Assembly: GCA_024760905.1 (NCBI GenBank)
Contig: CM045734.1
Span: 37,562,064 to 37,626,063 of the forward strand
DNA: 64,000 bases
Direction of reading: 5' to 3'
DNA from: Plotosus lineatus
Lineage: Eukaryota; Chordata; Actinopteri; Siluriformes; Plotosidae
A program made the position numbers and the translations under genes. Below the pieces are notes generated by a model that worked only from the letters and a program-made list of their open reading frames with translations, made no database searches and was not told where the DNA came from. Shown here in pieces: positions 1 through 14,863 of this stretch (the first letter of the stretch is position 1; each line of letters begins with the position of its first letter).

Positions 1-481
1 ATATGGGAAGGTGCAGGCAAGAGGCTATTTTCTTCTAGCCATTGCCTGACTCATGACTCACACGTCTGCCTTACTTGAATGGTGTGTTCCACTGTCTTTC
101 CCATGTTGAAGAGTAGATAAGAGAAATGGTCTCTGTGTCAAGTCTTATTTATACCCCAGGGAAACAGGAAGTGATGAATTACAAATTAAATGTTCCTAGA
201 TACTCTGATCAACTTTCAAGTACTTCTGTAATTTCTACTGTAGTTTTACAATTACATTTAGTTCCTGGAAATTGTTAGGGGTGCCAATCATTGAGGAACA
301 GGTGATTTGAAGAAACAATCATTTCTTAGTCATGGATTTTTCCCCTGAAAATTCACTTAAGTTGAAGGTTACATTTTTTTTCTATAATTTTCAGTGTGAG
401 AGTAGCTTCTGCAATAAAAGTTGAATTTATTTTAACACTTTTAACATATCTTCACTGGGGTGGCAATAATTATGGAGAGCA

Positions 482-482
<1 letters not shown>

Positions 483-538
<56 letters not shown>

Positions 539-586
539 CATACATACATACATACATACATACATACATACACACATACACACATA

Positions 587-622
<36 letters not shown>
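483..622. repeat. Compound microsatellite (TA)n-(CATA)n-(CA)n
   Basis: A run of TA grades into CATA units and then CACA in a TTC37 intron. Long Tyr/Ile/His/Thr-only reading frames here on both strands are artefacts. Apart from this array I see nothing in 1-640. Confidence 0.95.
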
Positions 623-624
<2 letters not shown>

Positions 625-640
625 GCAGCCATTTACTAAC

Positions 641-3600
641 CTTTCTCTGACACCAGTGTCATAAGCACCATCTCTAGACCCTCTCTGCATGGGGAGGAAC
701 CTGAGAGGGCACATGCTACGTTCTCTGTGTGACATGCAGCCATAAGCCCTGCCCACCCTGCGGGATCATCTGAATACAAAGAAGAAAGAATATACGATTA
801 CAAACCTAATAGCACATATCAGCAAATAAACTTTGTAAATTATTTAGTCATGCTTACTATGCATGAATAAACTAATCATAATCACTGCTTCCTCTTTCAT
901 TGTTTACTGCTCAATGAGAAGAATGTAATGGGAAGGTGACCTTGAAACCTGAAAGGCACATTTTCAAAATACAGGTGGTCCTAGACTTATGATGTTTCGA
1001 CTTTATGCTGCCACTTATATGTACGTAAGAAAATAGAGAAGGATTCAAAGTTATGCTGCTCTGTTCATAAGCTCCTACGACACGTACTAGTTTTTGACGC
1101 AGAGTGCATATGAATACACAGCTATGCAGTGCTATGTAGTGCTCCGTGGTCCATTTTGTCTCGAGGCACACCATAGTGTAGATTCTCTATGTTTGTGCTC
1201 CTTTTTCGCATCATGGCCACAAAAAAGAAAGCAGGATCTTCTGGAGAAGCTGGTCCAGCCAAGAGGAAAGCTATTACAATTGAAACGAAGCTTGATGTTA
1301 TTAAAAGATCAGAGAAAGGTGAGACGCCGATGAACATCGGTAAGGTGTTAGGCCTCAGTAGGTCAAGCGTGGCGACCATTAATTAAGGACAAAGCCTGAA
1401 TTTTAGACAGCGTGAAGGGTTCAGCCCGTATGAAGGCTAAAGTGATCACAAAGCATTGTTCTTCCATCCTAAGAAATCACTGATGATGTGGATCGAGGAT
1501 CAGAAATCAACGTAGGCTTCCCATTAGCCTATTGCTCGTTGAGGAAAAGGCACGTTGCATTTTCCAAACTTTGAAAGAGCAGAAAGGTGAGGATGTCAAG
1601 AAGGAGGAATTTATTCCTAATTTAATTTTTTTTTTTTTTTAATTGAAATGTCTACTTTAATTTTCTGTACTGGTTTCCAATGAATATGAAGTATAATACA
1701 TGTATTTGGATAGTTGTTTAGAGATTTAGGGGGTATTTAGGGGTAAAAATCTGACTTACACGGAATTCCAGGTTACAATGCGTTATAGGAACAGAACTCA
1801 TTCATAACTCGAGGACCGCCTGTAATATATTCTTGATCTCTTGTGATGTCATGCATTACTAAAAGTTGACCCAGGATAAGTTCAGCTATAAACAGAACTA
1901 ATAGTGTAGTCAGCATGATGCTACCACCAACATGTTTCACTGTAAGATTATTATTCTCAGGGTGATCACCAGTATTTCTGATTTCCCCGAAATACACCAC
2001 ATTGTGCAAAGAAAATAAAAAATTATTATTTCATGGTGCTCTGCAGGGGACTTTTTTTAATTATCAAACCCTAAATAATTCTTACTTATCATTTCAGACT
2101 TGCTCTGAGGTGGCCTCTACCGTGAACTTGCTCGAAATTGCTGTGAATTCTTACGCAACAAATTGTACACCCATCACCCTCTCTCCAAACATTACTATAT
2201 ACTGTAATACGCATTCTTGTAGCCCTAAACTCACCTGGACAGAGCAGCACAGCCCTCTGGATGGTCTTTAAAGCATTTTTGCTCCGATCATCCCCAGAGT
2301 ATCTACCTGAGGCCAACTGATTTACTCCACTGTACAGCAGTGCCCTCTAAAGATCAAAACAGGAGGTATAAATAATCACAAGGCTTCTGATTCTATCATT
2401 TTATCTATTCAAATTAATACAATATCAAACCCACCTTTCCCAGAGTCATGCTTGCATGACATGCCACACTACCCGCCACGGCTCCACCCTAAAAGAGACA
2501 TCATGTTAGATGTGGAACACTTTGGTTGCTTGTTTCAACAAAACTGTTCATGGACATCCACCTTTTCTTTGGCACATAATTGTTAATCATGATAAGTTTG
2601 AATTCAGTGAAATAACTAAGTGAAACATTTCAAGAATTTATTTCCTACCAAAATTAAATTTGCAACTGATTTGGACTGTATGAAATCCGAACATTTATAT
2701 TTGTAACAAAGTAAGAAAAAGGACATTACAGTACATAATATCTTATAAAATTTAAAACAGCTCTGGTGTGCTTACATCAGATTTACTGGGAGAGTACTGT
2801 GGCACCAGTCTGGACAGCAGCGCCCAGAGGGATGGATTTCCTGGGTTTCTGTCACAAGAAAATAAAAGCTTCAATATGAAAACAAATATCATTATCAGTA
2901 ATCTTTAATGGTCTTGATATCACAAAAAGTAAGTTCTGTAATAAGCTCAGGTATGCCATTTTTCTTTGGTATATTTAATCAATAATGGTGTGGTATAAGA
3001 TCCAAAGAACCTTAATAATTCAGTGACCAGAGAAGCATAGCCCAAACAAATAAAAAAATAAATTTTAACTAATGGTCACTTATATGTTTGGGCTATTTAA
3101 ATAAGAAAAACCCTCAAGAAGGTACAGTGTGTCCCTCTCCAACACATATTATGTGTAAATATCTATGTATAAATGTTATGATAACCGAAGTATTTATGTA
3201 ACGGTCCACAGCATTCATATAAAGGTCCACCATTGGCTCTCTGTTTTATATTTTTTAAGCAAGCAGACCAGCTATTCCTTCAGAAACCCAATTTTGGAAA
3301 GGATCATAAGTATACTGCATGGACCTGAACACCGCCCTGGAAGCCTCTCTCTGTACAGCACTGTAGTTTCCCTGTAGGGCTAGCAGACTGCAAGTGAGTA
3401 GACAGTACTCCTCCACAGCACCCTTCAATGCCCCATCCAGCTTCAATAACTCTGAGAGGGCAGCGCTGGCCAGTGTAGCATCACCATGTACCAGGCCCAA
3501 AGCACATAGGCACAGCAAACTTTCTGGAATTGGTTCCTTTAGCAATGAGCTGTGTAAAGAGCACAAACACACACAGAAATTAAGAGGATGATGGCAATAA

Positions 3601-3990
3601 ATTTCAACCCAAGTAGTGTTCTGTCAAGGCCAAAAAGTCTGAAGCTTTCACCATTTAAAGAGCAACGTTTTGGCAGTGTCCATGTTCCCCAGTTGGTGCT
3701 GTAGTAAAGCCAGAGCTGTTAGTACATAAGCTTTCTCCTTTTCAGTGGCAGCCACTGCAAGAGCTTTGTCATAGGCTGTAACAAAAAAAAAACACATGCA
3801 AACACATAGATGATCTTAAAGTCCACCAGTACTAAGCCCTGTAATTGAAAAAGAAGTACACTTACCATTAAAACTTTCCTGTAGACATCCTGCTCTAAAC
3901 CAAGCTAGAGCCAAGCCCGTGAGATCATGCAGCTCCTCTAGAGACGTGGAGGAATAACGACGGACAGCCTCCTCCCACTGATCTGTGTCA
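641..3990 (-). CDS. ttc37: TTC37 exons 28-34 (residues about 1028-1308)
   Basis: Exons are 3866-3990 ([20 protein letters not shown]), 3652-3775 ([20 protein letters not shown]), 3325-3549 ([20 protein letters not shown]), 2776-2848 ([20 protein letters not shown]), 2435-2488 ([18 protein letters not shown]), 2235-2346 ([20 protein letters not shown]) and 641-769 ([20 protein letters not shown]). For the 2776-2848 exon I chose donor GTAAGC over an earlier GTAAAT because only the former keeps frame. The leftmost exon could be misread as terminal, since TAG follows at 638-636; however that TAG overlaps a GTTAGT donor, and the human protein continues for more than 200 residues. No exon could be supported at 1-640. 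Confidence 0.9.
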
Positions 3991-6900
3991 CTACAAGAGA
4001 GAGAGTTTCTAAAATCAAGTGACAAGATAAAGTACTGCAAATCCTATGTATACAGTTTAATGTGATTTACGCTACATACTATTAGCAGCTACGCTACTAA
4101 TCTTTTCTTAACCAAAGAAATACTGCAGGATTTTTATCTAACTTCCTTTCATGGAAACTGCAGTGAAGATAAAATGTTTTATACCAAGGAAAGGAATATA
4201 ACTCAAAACTCACTCATAACTGACATGAGAGAATGAGAGATTTCCTTTCGGCGTTTCCCCTTTATCGGGGCCGTCACAGCAAATGATTCGCACGTTTGAT
4301 TTGGCGTAGGTTTTTATGTCGGATGCCCTTCCTGATACAACCCTTTAGCAAGGGACAGAACACGCTGACGGCTTTGCAGCTACTCTTTACGAGAGTTAGC
4401 AATGGTTCTTTTACATGAACCTCTCACCATAGACAGTGAGAGACATGGCCGGCCTTTGATAACCCAGTTAGCTGCACTGGGGGAACAGTGACAACCTTGT
4501 GGAGAGTGGGACTTAAACCCCCAACCTAAAGATCAGCGATCCAGCACCCTATACCACTAGACCACCACTGCCCAAACTGACATGAGAGAATGCCTTTCAC
4601 AAAAGCTGTTTTTATGTTGTTTCACATTGTGGGCACTAGGGGTGTGGTCAAGCATTTTTTTTTTTTGAAGTGTCAGGATGTTGTTTGGAATTAGCAGGTA
4701 ATGAGAGAATGTCTACTCCTGTGTGTAGTTTTATTGCAGCCTATGTGTACTTTTTCTTCTGTAACCCACCACATAGCAGAGACCTACTGTAATGTGACTA
4801 AGCTGACCTTGACCGAAGCAGAACAACAGGATACTGTGATATAATTTTGTTTGGTTTAATGTTTACATTTAGCCTGGTAGAGGCTGTATTACTTTGGGCT
4901 GTCCCAGTTGAAAGATGACGTGTGTGAAACAATCATGGCAACTTCTTTCATTGTAGCTCCGAACATTAGGTCGTACAGTACAGAGTGAGAGATTCTTGCA
5001 ACCAAAGATAACCTGATAAAAAGACTTACAATGACCATTGTTCAGTGTGTACGTCAAGAACTGACATCTACTAATTATCCAATTAAAACACAACAAGAAA
5101 TTATGTATGTAGCAGTGTGATACAGCACACAAAATCTACACAGCATGGAGGACAAAGTAAAGACAACTGGTACAGTGGTACCTCACCTTACGATAGTCCC
5201 AGCAAACAAAAAATCCAGGTTATGAAAAACATTTTCCAAAATTTTTTGTCTCTGTACATGAAAAAGTTCTCCTTACGAAACGCGCCATTCAAACATTAAA
5301 ACAATGCATGAGCTGCTCTCCCATTTCTATCTTCCAACATCCTGCCCCGCTGGCCTCCCATTAGCTCGGAGGGATGACGCAGCTCCCTCCCAATGGTTAT
5401 CTCCCAACATCCCGCCCCACTGGCCTTCCATTGGCTAGGAGGGATGAAACAGCTCCCTCCCATTGGCTATCTCCCAACATCCCGCTCGCTGGCCTCCTAT
5501 TGGCTAGGAGGGATGACGCAGCTCCCTCCCAATGGATATTATGGAGCTGAATCTCCCATCATGCTTTTCGTGTAAAGGACAGAATTAGTGTTGTTTCATG
5601 AGTTTTTTTAGTGTGCTCATTGCTTTATTTTTTGACTCAGGCTTTTAACCTTCCACAAACATGTGTAAGATTATAACTCTGCTAAGAAGGCATGATCAAC
5701 ACACATGCGCACACACACACACGCGCACATGTGTGTAATTTCCGGACTGAGTGAAAAGAAGAAGCGGGCTCGTGGCATGCGGTCGAGTGATATCGCAAAG
5801 GAATATGGCCAAACCCGTCTGCCATCGGTACGATATTGAAGCAGAAGGAGGTCTTAAAAGGTATGCTTTTATCATTTTTAAAGAGTTTAGGGGGTAGTAT
5901 TGGGGTCCTTGGAATGAATCACACGTTTTACATGTAAAATGCGGTTCAATTTACGAAAAATTCAGGTGAAGAAAAAGGCTCTGGAACGGATTAATTCCAT
6001 AAGGTGAGGTACCACTGTATATGGAATAGCTATAAAGTAAATAAATCTTGGATTTGTGACAGCAGAGGTCTTGTTTATACAATGTGTCCTCTAGCTGTTT
6101 TTCCTTTATATTCCTTGATAGCCCCATGAGCTGATGAAGTTTACACATGCTGATGTTTTTTTGTTCTATACTAACTTGCGACATGTCCTACTATTCAATG
6201 GGTGTCCTTATCTTACAGTCTACATATTGTCATCTATTCTTTCATATATACTGTAGCTATTACACAAATTTATTAGATCCATATACACAGTGTGATCTGT
6301 AATGATCTTTAAGCGCACACACAATACCGATCACGATCCTGATTGGCCACAATTACATTACGATATTACATCGGAGGAAATCAGAGAACACCGGTACACA
6401 TCGGAAAACTATTAAACTGAGTCAAGCTCTGAGTAAATAACTCCTGTTTCATTCTCAGTGTAGTAATATGTCAGAATTATTTACTGTAATGTTCTCTTAC
6501 AGCCATATCCATTGACATGTAATCATACTACTGACTATCCTCAAAGTGAAAAGTGAGTTACCAGAGGGTTCGGGCATAACCTCTGAGAGCAAAGTGGAGT
6601 TCTTCTGTTTGCGGGGTGTTTTGGAGCAACTCCACAGCTCTAGGAGGACATATAAAAAAGGTTTGTAAGTTTGTACAAATTTAAACTAAAAATGTTCGTC
6701 ACATACATGAACAGGTTGACTGTACATTCATTCGGACTGTGCACTTACCTTTTATAGGCTCCAGTCGCCTGCCTTTTCAGCTGCATGTGTTCATTCATGA
6801 AGCCCAACATCACAAATGCTTCAGCATCGGTTTGGATTCTCTCTACATTTAATAAAACAACCCACAAATATATGCACAATGTTCTTAATAACCTGTCAAA

Positions 6901-8702
6901 ATAAGCAACAGTGACGATTGGCTAAACATACCGCAAATAAATGATGTGTATGTTGTCCATACCTGTATATTTGGTTAACGCCACCTGAGCAGCTGAGACA
7001 GCATTCATTTGAACGATGTTATAGCGGTACAGCTCTGAATCTCGGTTACTCTTGTCCAGTAGAGTTGAACACACCCAGTATGCATAACCTTTCACTCCTT
7101 CAGTCTAAAAACAACAATCAATATTACCAAAGCCACTTATTTGAAGTACATTGTTATAGAAAAATAATCAATGACAGTTTAATCAATGCTAAAATGGGTC
7201 TTCTTTTCCCAATATGAGAGAGATTTCGCATCCTTCGAAATGGTTTCTTAATATTATACCACAGTTTTCTAGTAATGCGAGAATGTAATATAATGCAAGC
7301 ATCACACATTCTATTTACAGTTACGATTTAATGCTGTGGAACTACCAATATATAATGTATATTATAACAACTATAAACAATCATAATTTTTCCTTCTCTT
7401 TCTTGATGCTATCATTAAAAATTGATTTTGACATTGTTAAGTTTATTTGCAGCACCTAAGTTTTATGAGGTATAGGAGCATATCTTGTATTTGTACATGT
7501 ATCAAAGGTTATAAATATAATAAACCTCTGATTTCAATTACACCTGGAACTTCTGTTAGAGTTGCTCTTGTGTAAATACTATGTACAGAACGTCGGTTAT
7601 CTGAATCAGCCTGAATCACTATGAACGGGTTTATTTTATGATAATGACAACCTTGTTGCACATTATCCTGTTTATTACACAAATACATTAATAAATTTTT
7701 TTACAGATTTTACTGATTTGTCATTGTTTCCGCTAATGATGCACTGACAAAAATAACAGGTCCCTGAATGCCATGACTAGCCAATTAGAATCATAGAATC
7801 ACGCATTCGAATGAACTGTATCATAAAAGTAAAAAGAATCAGCACATTTTGACCAATCAAACTCGAGAATTCAATAGCACTGTGTTATAATTACTTCTGT
7901 AAAAGAACACATAGCTCTTACATGAGTGCTGAGTTCAGTGGTATGTCTGAAGAGGTCCATGGTGTCATAACTCCCTACTGTCTCAGCTATGAGTGCCTGG
8001 AGAACCCAAATATAGGGATGAAGATATTTCTTGTGTTAAGTGGACATCTAGTCAAACTAAGGATTATGTCTGCAAGTTCACTGTACCTGTCCAATCCAAC
8101 AGTTCACATACAGAGGCTCCAGAGATTGAGCAATCTTGAAGGCCTCATGTGCAAGCTAAGAAGTAAACAGTTTTCAACAAAGTAAAACACGTATAACAAC
8201 ACATAACACATTTTATATACAGGTATACCTCGACTTAACTCGTTTCGAGTTAAGTCGTTCTCGATTATACGTCACTTTTCAAAAAAATATATGGAAAAAT
8301 AAAAAAAATAGTTTACGATATTATATTCATATATATTACAGTAAGCCCCCGCCCATTCGCAGTTCACTCTTCGCGGCTCTGCATACTCGCAGATTTTACT
8401 CTCAAAGACTTTTTTTCACAATGTTTTTAAATTACGGCAGTGCTTCTCAATTATTTGATGCCCCCTCTAGGAAGAAAAAGAAAAACATTTCAGCCTCCCC
8501 CCCCAGCGCCCTGCGTGCGACTATAAATAGTATGATTTGTCTATAAAACTGTTATTAATACACCTCTACATAAGATTGTATCTTTATTAACATTAAAAAT
8601 AAAAAAGCATTAAATAATTAAAAAAACACTTAATTCTAGTACACTATCGCAAAATAAAAAGCATCTTCCCCAGGGTCATACACGCTCCCCCTGGCATCAT
8701 AT

Positions 8703-8772
<70 letters not shown>

Positions 8773-11700
8773 CGAGGAATTTTTTTTTTAGTCCCCTGAT
8801 AACAAACCAATTAAATTGCATTCCCGGGTAGTATACATAATAGTTTCATAAATAATTATTTTATGATATTACCATAAGATAGCAACTTCGCACTTGGGAT
8901 GATGCTTTAATCAGTTAAAAATGTATCAATGAATCTTACAAATCTCTCTTTTTTCTTCTTACGTTCCCATGTAGTATCCACTAAAATATTTGTTCACCTC
9001 AGGCTGAAACGCCCCTGAGACAGAACGTCAGTTCAGCAATTTCCACCTCACCATCAGTGAATTATTTTTTTTTTCACAACATAAGCCCATAAATATCAAA
9101 TATTGTATATCATTCCCAGTTTACCTCAATGCTGCCCTTCTTTAAATACAATGTGCCAAGGTTTGTCCATGCAACAACATTCTGCAACAAATATAGCAGA
9201 AAAATATAAGTGTGACGCTAAAGAGTTTCTAAATGAAAGGTATGGAATTGATCATTGAATTGTTAATATTTCACTTACATTTGACTCTGTTCTGATTGAT
9301 TTTATGAAACTGTGTTGTGCAAGGGCAAAGTTTTCAAGTCCTGGGAGATAAGAATACAGCATTCTTCAATATTTTCTACTAAACACTTAGCCAAACATGA
9401 ATTGTTTAAATGATTAGTTACTATTTTATTACCAGTATTATTATTAGAAATCAACACAATGCATTGGCTTATTGAGAAAATAGGTGGTGTGTATCATGTG
9501 AAATTATATGGCATGAATGTTGGTAATTGGCTGAATCAGTCTACACACTGATTTTCTTATAATTAGCCCAGAACTTTGCTCCATACCATTCTTTGTGCTG
9601 ATTGTAAAGTAGCTAGTGATGCTGGTACACCTGATTTTTTCCTGCAGAAATGTTTGATGCTAAAAATGAAACCTGGTGTTGATTTTTCTTTTACCTTTGA
9701 AAGGGACTTGGCCCTGCTAGTCCATTAATATGAGCAACAATGTTTGTTTGGATGCATTGCCTTTTAATGTATACTGTAATGAGTTCATAATACAGTCGGC
9801 CCTCTACTTACGAAATTAATCCGTTCCAGTGCCTTTTTCCTAACCTGGAGTTTTCGTAAGTAGTGCATTTTATATGTAAAACGCGTGATTTGTTCCAAGG
9901 CTCCGAAGACTACCCCATAACCCTTTAAAAATTATAAAAGTACACCAATTTGTATGAAATATGTGTTAAAAGTAAAAGAAAATTATTTACCTTTTTTTAA
10001 ATCACTTGAACCACCCATGCGACGCTTTAAAATCCGGGGGTTGCTGGTCTGAAGAACTCTCACCCCCACCCTCCTTCACGAGGGCCTTAAATATGGCGGT
10101 TGCTTTTTCCAAAATAATCGCCTCCGTCACTGTATCTTCGCTTTGAAGGTCTCCTTCTGCTTCAATATCGTGCTGATTGTAGAGGAGTTTCGGCCATACT
10201 CCTTTGCGATTTCATTCAACCATATCACACTTTTGTATTTTTTATTATCTCCTGCTTCACTTCGATTGATAACGGAGCCTGCTTCTTCTTTTAGGTGTCA
10301 CCGGGAATTACTTTCTTGTGGTCCATTATGGATAACGAAATATAACGCTGCAATGATCACTCTCAAAAAAACTCACGAGTCAATAGTCCTGTTCAACTCT
10401 CCTTCATGGGCGCCAAGTATGGGTACAGGAATGGGTAAAGTTCAGCTCCCTCCTGGCCAATGGGAGGCCAGTGGGGCGGGACGTTGGGAGACAGCCAATG
10501 AGAGAGCAACTCTCGCATTGTTTGAATGGCTCGTTTGAATGTTTGAATGGCGCATTTGGCGCTTTTCGTAAGAAGAGGTTGTTTTGTATACACAGGACAA
10601 AAATTTAGGAAAATGTTTTTTGTAACCTGGATTTTTCGTATTCAGAGGTTTTCGTAAGTAGAGGGCCGACTGTATTTACATTTACGAAATTTTGCAGATG
10701 CTCTTATTCAGAGCAACTTTACTTTTACTTTCATTTACATGACTCGTTTTCAACTGAGCAATTGAGGGTTAAGGGCCTTGCTCAAGGCCCTAGAGTGGCA
10801 GCTTTATGGTAGTGGGGCTTGAACCTCCAACCTTTGGAACATTAACCTTAAACACTAAGCCACTATTGCCACTTAAATGCAATTACATGGTATAATGCTG
10901 CTTGTGCCACTCATACCTTTTTCTAATACATTTCTGTTGTATTTATGGCTTCCATTTATCATTAATTCAACTTTATTTACTCTGAACAATATATTAATAA
11001 TAAGAAAAACACTTCAGTAATAATTTTTTTAAATGATTACAATAAATACCTTTCTTCATTTACCTTTAGTCATAGCTACGACCCCCAGTGCATTCCAGTA
11101 CATGTGATTCCCACTGTCTAGCATGACTGCCTTTTTAACACACTAAACAAAACACGGTTCAGTTAAAGCAAGTTAATATCAGTTCACGGAAATGCAATTT
11201 CAGAGGATGTATTAAAAAAGCTGGTTCCAGGTCAGAGAAATACCTGCAACGCTTTCTCCAGAAGTGGCTGGACATCCTGTTCTGTATATGTGGACAGTAA
11301 TTGCTTCGACTGATGGTAATAGTTGAGGCCCAGGTCACACCACAGGCTCGGAGCTGCTTCCATCAGTTTCAGAGCACGGCCATAGCATCTGGAACACATG
11401 GATTCTAAAACGTGAGGTGTGCTTTATATCAGTGATCTCCAACCTTTTTTGCACCATGGACCAGTTTTATGCATGAATATGTTTCTGCAGACCGGTTAGA
11501 GTCTACTCCGTAGTCTTGCTTTAGTGGCTGTCACCACAGAAAACCCCGCCTCACAAAGATATGTGGTTGGAAATGGAAGAAGGGCTTTCAGTGCTTCTGT
11601 AGCAATGTCAAAAACAGTCGTTTTTCAAAATAAGATCCGGAAGACCTGATAAAAAAAAAAATTGTACCATGAAAGATTTTGTTTGCAGAGCGGTATTAAA

Positions 11701-13311
11701 TGATCCACGGACCGGGTGTTGGGGACCCCCTGTTTTATATGAGATACAGAGAATTCAATAAGGAAATTATTTAATATTGCACGCCTGCGTTGGCCTGGCG
11801 AGCTGTCCAGGTGTACCCAGTCTTCGCCCGGAGTCGGTTGAGATGAGTGCCAGCCTCCCCGTGACCCTACTAAGAATTCGGCGGTTCAAAAAAGGAATGG
11901 ATTTAATGTTGCACACTAATGGCTGGTGCAGCCTCACATTTTCAGGTGTGTTTAATGTTAAGACCATAATCATCAGGTTGACTTTCATTTAGTCCTGCTA
12001 TGTTATACAAATCAAAAGATATAATAAATTTAATAAATGTAAATGAAATATGCATGTTTTGATTGCAGAATGCATCTTTTTTACCAGATAGTACAAAAAA
12101 AAATCCACCCCAATCTCTCTCTCTCTCTCTGTGTGGGAAGTTTGAGCAGAGCATTGTATGAACAGAGAGAAAGAGACCATACTCACATAGCAAGCAACAT
12201 GCCAACTCAATTTTTTCTCACACAATATGCGCGATAAGCGGTGACAATAAGCAAAATTTTCTTTCACGACATGATGTGGAGTTCAACTGTGTTGAACTTT
12301 CACCCAACATGAGTTGAGCAATTACCAATCAAAGCTTAAAATTTACCATTGATTGACAGATGCTTCCAAACAAATGTTACCATATGGAAACCATAAAAAT
12401 TAGCTTATATGTTCCACTCACATTAACATGGATGAGCAGCTTATTATTACCGTATATAAATACCCTGTGCTTTAAGACTGTATACAGAAATATTACAAGG
12501 ATAAAAACCTGATATCTGATGCCTTCACTATGAGATTATATCAGTTGATATTGAACTAACGTTTAAGATCCATCGAATTCAAATAATTAAAATGATGTCA
12601 TAGAAAACCTCTTCAAAATAACTCAATCATTTTTTCCTCCTGAAGAGCTTGGCTAACTAGCTGCCATGGACTTATGATCACCGATCACTGTGGCATCAAC
12701 CCGAATTCAGACTCACGATCTCCAGGTTGGTCGTTACGCACTCGATTTGCCACTTGGGATCCCTAACATAGGTATTTCTTTCTCCTTTGGTTGTTTTAGA
12801 CGAATACACATTGTACTTTCGATGCAGATCTTCAAATGATAAAAATGCAAATCCCAAACAGAAGAGTTAGTTGTTCTATATGGAGACAGAAAGACAGAGG
12901 CAAAGAGATGTGTGAGTGTGTGTTTGAAAGAGAGAGAGAGAGAGAAGATTAAAAAACCTTAATTATTAATTATTAATAATTATATTAATTATAAAAGCAA
13001 AATATTCTGTATTCCATGTGGGTTATAGAAGAAATTTCATTGTGGAGAAAAGTATTAGATACACTTTCAGTCACACTTTTTTCCGATTTGTCATGCTATG
13101 ATATTAATTAGTGTATAACTGAACGGGGGAACAGAATCAGCATATTTGTTCTTTTGACAAAACAAACAAACAAACAAACAACAACAACAAAAAAGAAACT
13201 ACAATGATGTTCTGGCTTTTGTTCAATATTTAAATTATTGTATTACAATACTATTAAAATGAAAAAATTGAAAACTTTTAGGTGACTGAGGGGTTAAAGT
13301 ACAGCCAATAT

Positions 13312-13364
<53 letters not shown>

Positions 13365-14826
13365 GAATGACTCACCTCTCCCCAAGACTGAGCAGCTGTT
13401 TCTGGTCCAGTGTGTGATCCTTATCTGAAGGCTGAAATCCACATAGTGCACCTGGCACCAGCACACAGATTCGGTTAGGAGAAACAGTACTGCATTTGGT
13501 ACAGGAATCTCCCAGTAATTTCCACAAACAGGATAGATCTGCACGCTTCTGCACTGCCCTGCATATACATGACAGATGACAAACAGTGTGGTTAACATTT
13601 CATTACAATATGATTTTCCCATCCTGTATAACAACACTGGAAGATAAAATACATGATGTGAAATATATACTTGTTTAAAAATATTCTTATAGGAATATAA
13701 ATACAATATATAACACAATAATGCAACAATCTTCTTTTTCTTTCAGCTGTTCCATTTTTTCCTCAGGGGTCGCCACAGCGAATCATCGCAGGTTTGATTT
13801 GGCATAGGTTTTTATGTCAGATTCCCTTTCTGACACAACCCTTTTAGCAAGGGGTAGAAACACACTGACGGCTATGCAGCTTCTCTTGTCGAAAGTCAGC
13901 AATGGTTCTTTTACATGAACTTATCACTATAGACATTGAGAGACATTGCCAGCCTTTGATAACCCAGTTAGCTGCACTGAGGAGACAGCGACAACTTTGT
14001 GGAGAGTGGGATTCGAACCCCTAACCTTAGGGTCACCGATCCAGCACCTTTTACCACCAGGCCACCACTGACTCATAATAATGCAACAATATACAGTAAT
14101 AGCTTTTATATATGTGTGTGTATTTTTTTTTACCTGAAAAAATATTTAATGGCTTCCTGTATAAGGTCCACTGCTCTCCCATCTAGGAAGTCATCCATTG
14201 CTGTTTTAGCCATGGCCAAAAGACATTCTCCAAGACCTAATCAAAATGATATTTATTTAACATCTCCAGCTTGCCTGTCTAATTGTAAACCTAAAATTAC
14301 AAGCAATATTTTAGACAGATAACTATATTTTAATAGTATGACTATGCATCCTGATATACTTGTGAGACCCAAAATGAAATCCAGAAAATACAGGGATCCC
14401 TCACTTTCCGTGGTTAATTGGGACCGAGATCCCCACGCGACCATCGAAATCCGTAAAGTAGGATCACCCCTGCCAATCCCCCCCTACTGACACATACGTA
14501 CATGTATATGTGTATATAATATGAATAAATACATATTCAATGCAATAAATGCTTATAATAACAATTAAACATTAAAAAATAATGCATATTATGTAAATAA
14601 AATATAAATACACACACATACAGACACACACAGATGTGCGTCCACACACTCAGATGCGCACCTCACAACAATGTAATCAGTTTTGATGGGAGATTTTGGG
14701 TTGTTTTTTGTTTAGTGTTGTGTTAGGGTTTTGTTTTTGCTTTGCATAATTGGAATTGTTTTTGTGGCATTTTCCTTAACTTTTTCACCTATTCTTCCTT
14801 AATTATCTTATTTTTTAATTCTATGA

Positions 14827-14863
<37 letters not shown>

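Noticed and set aside
1..125. Possible TTC37 exon on the minus strand near 70-120 (a GTAAGG donor is present)
   Set aside because: No good acceptor and no resemblance to the expected TTC37 sequence.
396..756. Open frames of Ile/Tyr and Thr/His repeats on both strands
   Set aside because: They are translations of the TA/CATA/CA microsatellite at 483-622.
636..769. TAG at 638-636 as the true end of TTC37
   Set aside because: The codon overlaps a GTTAGT donor, and the family continues for more than 200 residues after WAGLMAACH; the exon is better treated as internal.
2770..2790. GTAAAT donor for the TTC37 exon at 2776-2848
   Set aside because: It puts the next exon out of frame with a stop; GTAAGC ten bases on keeps the frame and the conserved peptide.
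10143..10593. Open frames on both strands as small genes
   Set aside because: They lie entirely inside a Tigger-like element with paired termini.
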